From contig JAQTPJ010000074.1 in NCBI GenBank assembly GCA_028712915.1, positions 1 through 5,448 on the forward strand: a DNA stretch of 5,448 nt, in the 5' to 3' direction. The stretch's first letter is position 1. Every line of letters begins with the position of its first letter. Below, piece after piece: positions 3,257-5,448 of this stretch. A program made the translations under genes and the position numbers. The notes under the pieces are model-generated. The model was not told the DNA's origin. It made no database searches and saw only the letters and a list, made by a program, of their open reading frames with translations. Origin of the DNA: Candidatus Omnitrophota bacterium (GTDB taxonomy: Bacteria; Omnitrophota; Gorgyraeia; Velamenicoccales; JABMQK01).

Positions 3257-4960
3257 ATGTCCTATATTGTTATTGCCAGGAAGTGGCGTCCCCAGAAATT
3301 TGACGATGTTGTCGGACAAGAACACATCACTAAGAGCCTCAGGAATTCGGTCCTCAGCGGAAAATTAGCCCAGGCATATCTTTTTGTGGGGCCGCGGGGA
3401 GTAGGAAAAACATCCTGCGCGCGCATTCTGGCAAAGTCGTTAAGTTGTAATGACGCGCCCACCGTGACGCCTTGCGGAGAATGCCCTGCCTGCCGCGAGA
3501 TTTCCGAAGGAAGAAGCCTGGATGTAATTGAAATCGACGGCGCCTCCAACAGAGGCATCGATGAAATCAGGGCCTTACGCGAAAATGTAAAATTCGCGGC
3601 TGTCTCGGGAAAATATAAGATTTATATTATTGATGAAGTGCATATGTTGACGCAGGAGGCCTTCAACGCGCTGCTTAAGACTTTGGAGGAGCCGCCCGAG
3701 CACGTTAAATTTATTTTTGCCACTACTCAACCCGCGAAAATCCTGCCTACGATACTTTCGCGCTGCCAGAAATTTGAATTCAGCCGCATACCTGTTTTAA
3801 AAATCATCGCTAAGCTGGAAGAGATAGCCAAGGAAGAGAAAATTTCAATCGATAAAGAAGTCCTTTTTGATATAGCCAAGATTTCTGACGGGAGTATGCG
3901 CGACGCCGAATCGGTAATGGACCAATTGGCGTCATTTTCTAAAAATAAAATTAAGCCGGAAGATGTCGTCTCGGTAATGGGCCTCATAGAGCAGGATTCT
4001 TATTTTGAATTTGTTGAGGCGATTAAAAATAACGACGCGCAGTTTTGTATTGATCTTATTTCTAAATTATTTACCCGCGGAAAAAATATCGCTAAATTCC
4101 TGGAAGGGCTCCTGTGGCACTTAAGAAATATTATGCTTTCTAAGGTTATGAAAACAAACTTGGAGGAGATGTTGGATTTGCCCAAGGAAGTTACCGAGAA
4201 AGTAATTCAGCAGAGCAAGAATTTGCCGATGCAGGAGCTGGTTAACATATTCACGGAGGTTATCTATACGCAGGATATGGCGAAGAAAATAGGCTCTTAC
4301 AGGATACCGCTGGAGGTTATGGTGATTAAGCTAACCCAGAAAGTACCATCAGGAGAAAAAAATCCCCAAGAGTCTTTTGTGGGCTCGGCGGCGAAAGTCG
4401 TGGCCAATAAAATAAAATTAAATAACAGCGGCGCCCTATTCGCCGCGCCGAAGGCAAAAAATAAAGATGCTGCGGCGGATATTTCGGCGCAAGCAATTGT
4501 TCCTGAGGCAAAAGAGCCGCCCCATGATGACAATACGCCAGCGGCAGGCGTTCAACTAAGTAAAGAAGAAGCGCCTGAGGCGCCTAAAGCCAGTTTTGAT
4601 ACGCTATTAAACGGTTGGCCGAAATTAGTCGACGCTGTCTCCGAAAAAAAGATGTCGGTTGGCACATACCTTAAGGACGCGCGGCCCGTAGAACTTAGAG
4701 AAGGAATTTTAACGATAGGTTTTTCCAAGAGGGCGTTGTTTTACAAGGAGGCAGTGGAGGAGCGGCATAATCAGAAACTTATTACGGACAGGATAAACGA
4801 GTTGTTCGATACGATGCTCAGCCTTAAGTTTGAATTATTGGAGGACCTGGAAAACCTATCGGACGCTCAGGATAATAAAAATTCCGATAGCGGCCCCGAA
4901 AGCGAATTTTTAAAGTCAGTTTTAGATACATTCAATGGAAGAGTTTTCCGCAAGGGTTAA
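3257..4960 (+). CDS. dnaX: DNA polymerase III clamp-loader subunit DnaX (tau, possibly gamma)
   Basis: This AAA+ ATPase of the clamp loader opens and loads the beta clamp and, as tau, links it to the polymerase. Of 567 residues, 1-240 form the ATPase core: Walker A GPRGVGKT at 45-52, zinc ligands C64, C73, C76, C79, Walker B IIDE ending at E127, sensor 1 around T156, arginine finger R169 in LSRCQKF, and sensor 2 R215 in GSMRDAES. About 241-360 is the collar/oligomerisation domain. About 361-445 is an Ala/Pro/Lys-rich linker, and 448-535 is a tau-type C-terminal domain. It is shorter than E. coli tau (643). The start matches the family opening (MSYIVIARKWRPQKFDDVVGQ), though its ribosome site is weak. 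recR begins 6 bases after the stop, so the two are surely co-transcribed. Two slippery heptamers lie in frame. Confidence 0.97.
   Translation: MSYIVIARKWRPQKFDDVVGQEHITKSLRNSVLSGKLAQAYLFVGPRGVGKTSCARILAKSLSCNDAPTVTPCGECPACREISEGRSLDVIEIDGASNRGIDEIRALRENVKFAAVSGKYKIYIIDEVHMLTQEAFNALLKTLEEPPEHVKFIFATTQPAKILPTILSRCQKFEFSRIPVLKIIAKLEEIAKEEKISIDKEVLFDIAKISDGSMRDAESVMDQLASFSKNKIKPEDVVSVMGLIEQDSYFEFVEAIKNNDAQFCIDLISKLFTRGKNIAKFLEGLLWHLRNIMLSKVMKTNLEEMLDLPKEVTEKVIQQSKNLPMQELVNIFTEVIYTQDMAKKIGSYRIPLEVMVIKLTQKVPSGEKNPQESFVGSAAKVVANKIKLNNSGALFAAPKAKNKDAAADISAQAIVPEAKEPPHDDNTPAAGVQLSKEEAPEAPKASFDTLLNGWPKLVDAVSEKKMSVGTYLKDARPVELREGILTIGFSKRALFYKEAVEERHNQKLITDRINELFDTMLSLKFELLEDLENLSDAQDNKNSDSGPESEFLKSVLDTFNGRVFRKG
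4357..4363 (+). promoter_or_regulatory. Candidate slippery heptamer A AAA AAT in dnaX (site 1)
   Basis: Seven A's (4356-4362) follow AGGAG (4351-4355). In frame the heptamer reads A AAA AAT at codons 368-369, exactly at the end of the collar domain. A -1 shift adds 15 codons and stops at TAA 4408-4410, giving about 384 residues, which is the domain content of gamma. A small CGGC-GAAA-GTCG stem-loop lies about 26 bases downstream. The AGGAG is too close for the spacing used in E. coli dnaX. Polymerase slippage on the A-run is an alternative. Confidence 0.35.
4645..4651 (+). promoter_or_regulatory. Candidate slippery heptamer A AAA AAG in dnaX (site 2)
   Basis: In-frame A AAA AAG at codons 464-465 is the same heptamer that drives -1 frameshifting in E. 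coli dnaX. After a -1 shift the reading is seven codons (DVGWHIP) then TAA at 4672-4674, giving about 472 residues that keep the ATPase core, collar and linker but lose nearly all of the C-terminal domain. I see no upstream Shine-Dalgarno-like stimulator and only a weak downstream stem, so efficiency is uncertain. Confidence 0.35.
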
Positions 4961-4966
4961 ACCAGC

Positions 4967-5448
4967 ATGCCTTATCCCAAATTAATAGAGAATTTATTGG
5001 AGCGGCTTATAAAATTTCCCGGAGTGGGCAGAAGGAGCGCTGAAAGGATTTTGTTTTACCTTCTGGAGGCGCCCAAAGAGGAAGTGGATTTGCTTACGCA
5101 GGATATGCTTAAGTTGAAATCGCACATCCGTTTTTGCCGCATATGCAATAACCTGGGAGAAGATGATGTCTGCCTGATATGCCGCGACGACTCAAGGCAT
5201 AAAGATGTTTTGTGCGTTGTAGAAACTCCCAAAGACGTAGGCGTTATCGAAAGGACCGGAGGATTTAAAGGTTTGTATCATGTTCTTTTAGGCACGATTG
5301 CTCCGCTTGAAGGCAAGGGCCCTTCTGATTTAAAGATAAACGGCCTGATCCAGCGCATAAAGGATAGCGATATCAAAGAGATAATTATCGCCACGGATTC
5401 CGATACAGAAGGAGAGACTACAGCTTTATACCTCACTAAACTGATTAA
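4967..5448 (+). CDS. recR: Recombination mediator RecR (3' end beyond window)
   Basis: RecR works with RecO (and RecF) to load RecA on gapped single-stranded DNA, acting as a ring clamp. The window holds 160 codons and two further bases without a stop; the family is about 200 residues, so roughly 40 are missing. Visible parts: helix-hairpin-helix FPGVGRRSAERI (18-29), four-cysteine zinc finger C57, C60, C69, C72, and a Toprim domain from about 81 with VVETPKDVGVIERTG and IATDSDTEGETTALYL (141-156). The ATG at 4967 gives the usual MPYPKLIENLLERL opening and has AAGGG (4952-4956) 10 bases upstream. It follows dnaX by 6 bases. The ybaB-type gene commonly found between the two is absent. Confidence 0.96.
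   Translation, partial: MPYPKLIENLLERLIKFPGVGRRSAERILFYLLEAPKEEVDLLTQDMLKLKSHIRFCRICNNLGEDDVCLICRDDSRHKDVLCVVETPKDVGVIERTGGFKGLYHVLLGTIAPLEGKGPSDLKINGLIQRIKDSDIKEIIIATDSDTEGETTALYLTKLI

Overview
The window looks like a chromosomal segment of a Gram-negative, uncultured-lineage bacterium. The evidence is moderate-to-low GC, a predicted outer-membrane beta-barrel lipid A deacylase, standard genetic code, and a housekeeping neighbourhood (tRNA-Ser, tadA, dnaX, recR) close to the order known from Firmicutes. The style of the short hairpin repeats and the gene mix would suit a candidate phylum such as Omnitrophota or another deep-branching Gram-negative lineage, but this is an impression and cannot be proved from the sequence alone.

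Layout. Bases 1-50 hold nothing I can name apart from a weak 4-bp stem at 14-26. A 59-base two-hairpin leader (51-109) runs directly into tRNA-Ser(GGA) (110-199), followed by a trailer of palindromes to 359. Next come a membrane-anchored serine beta-lactamase-fold protein (360-1385) and, 9 bases later, a small two-helix membrane protein (1395-1661). tRNA-Arg(ACG) (1712-1785) lies 15 bases before tadA (1801-2283), whose product deaminates that tRNA's wobble adenosine. A second copy of the two-hairpin leader (2299-2357) runs into tRNA-Ser(GCT) (2358-2446), again followed by matching palindromes and a 48-base direct repeat, to about 2600. The rest is a PagL-like lipid A deacylase (2644-3225), dnaX (3257-4960) and recR (4967 to beyond the window end).

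How it fits together. The core is information processing: three tRNAs, a tRNA-modifying enzyme, the clamp-loader subunit DnaX and the recombination mediator RecR. Two cell-envelope genes (beta-lactamase-like and PagL-like) are interspersed. In Bacillus subtilis the related order is tadA - SRP RNA - dnaX - ybaB-type gene - recR. Here no SRP RNA is visible between tadA and dnaX, and there is no ybaB gene between dnaX and recR.

The most unusual signal is non-coding. Both tRNA-Ser genes sit inside the same ordered set of hairpins. The two copies differ almost only by compensatory base-pair changes, and the palindromes extend into the 5' and 3' ends of the tRNAs. Loops are constant while stems vary. 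Two in-frame slippery heptamers in dnaX, either of which could give a short gamma-like product, are a second point of interest.
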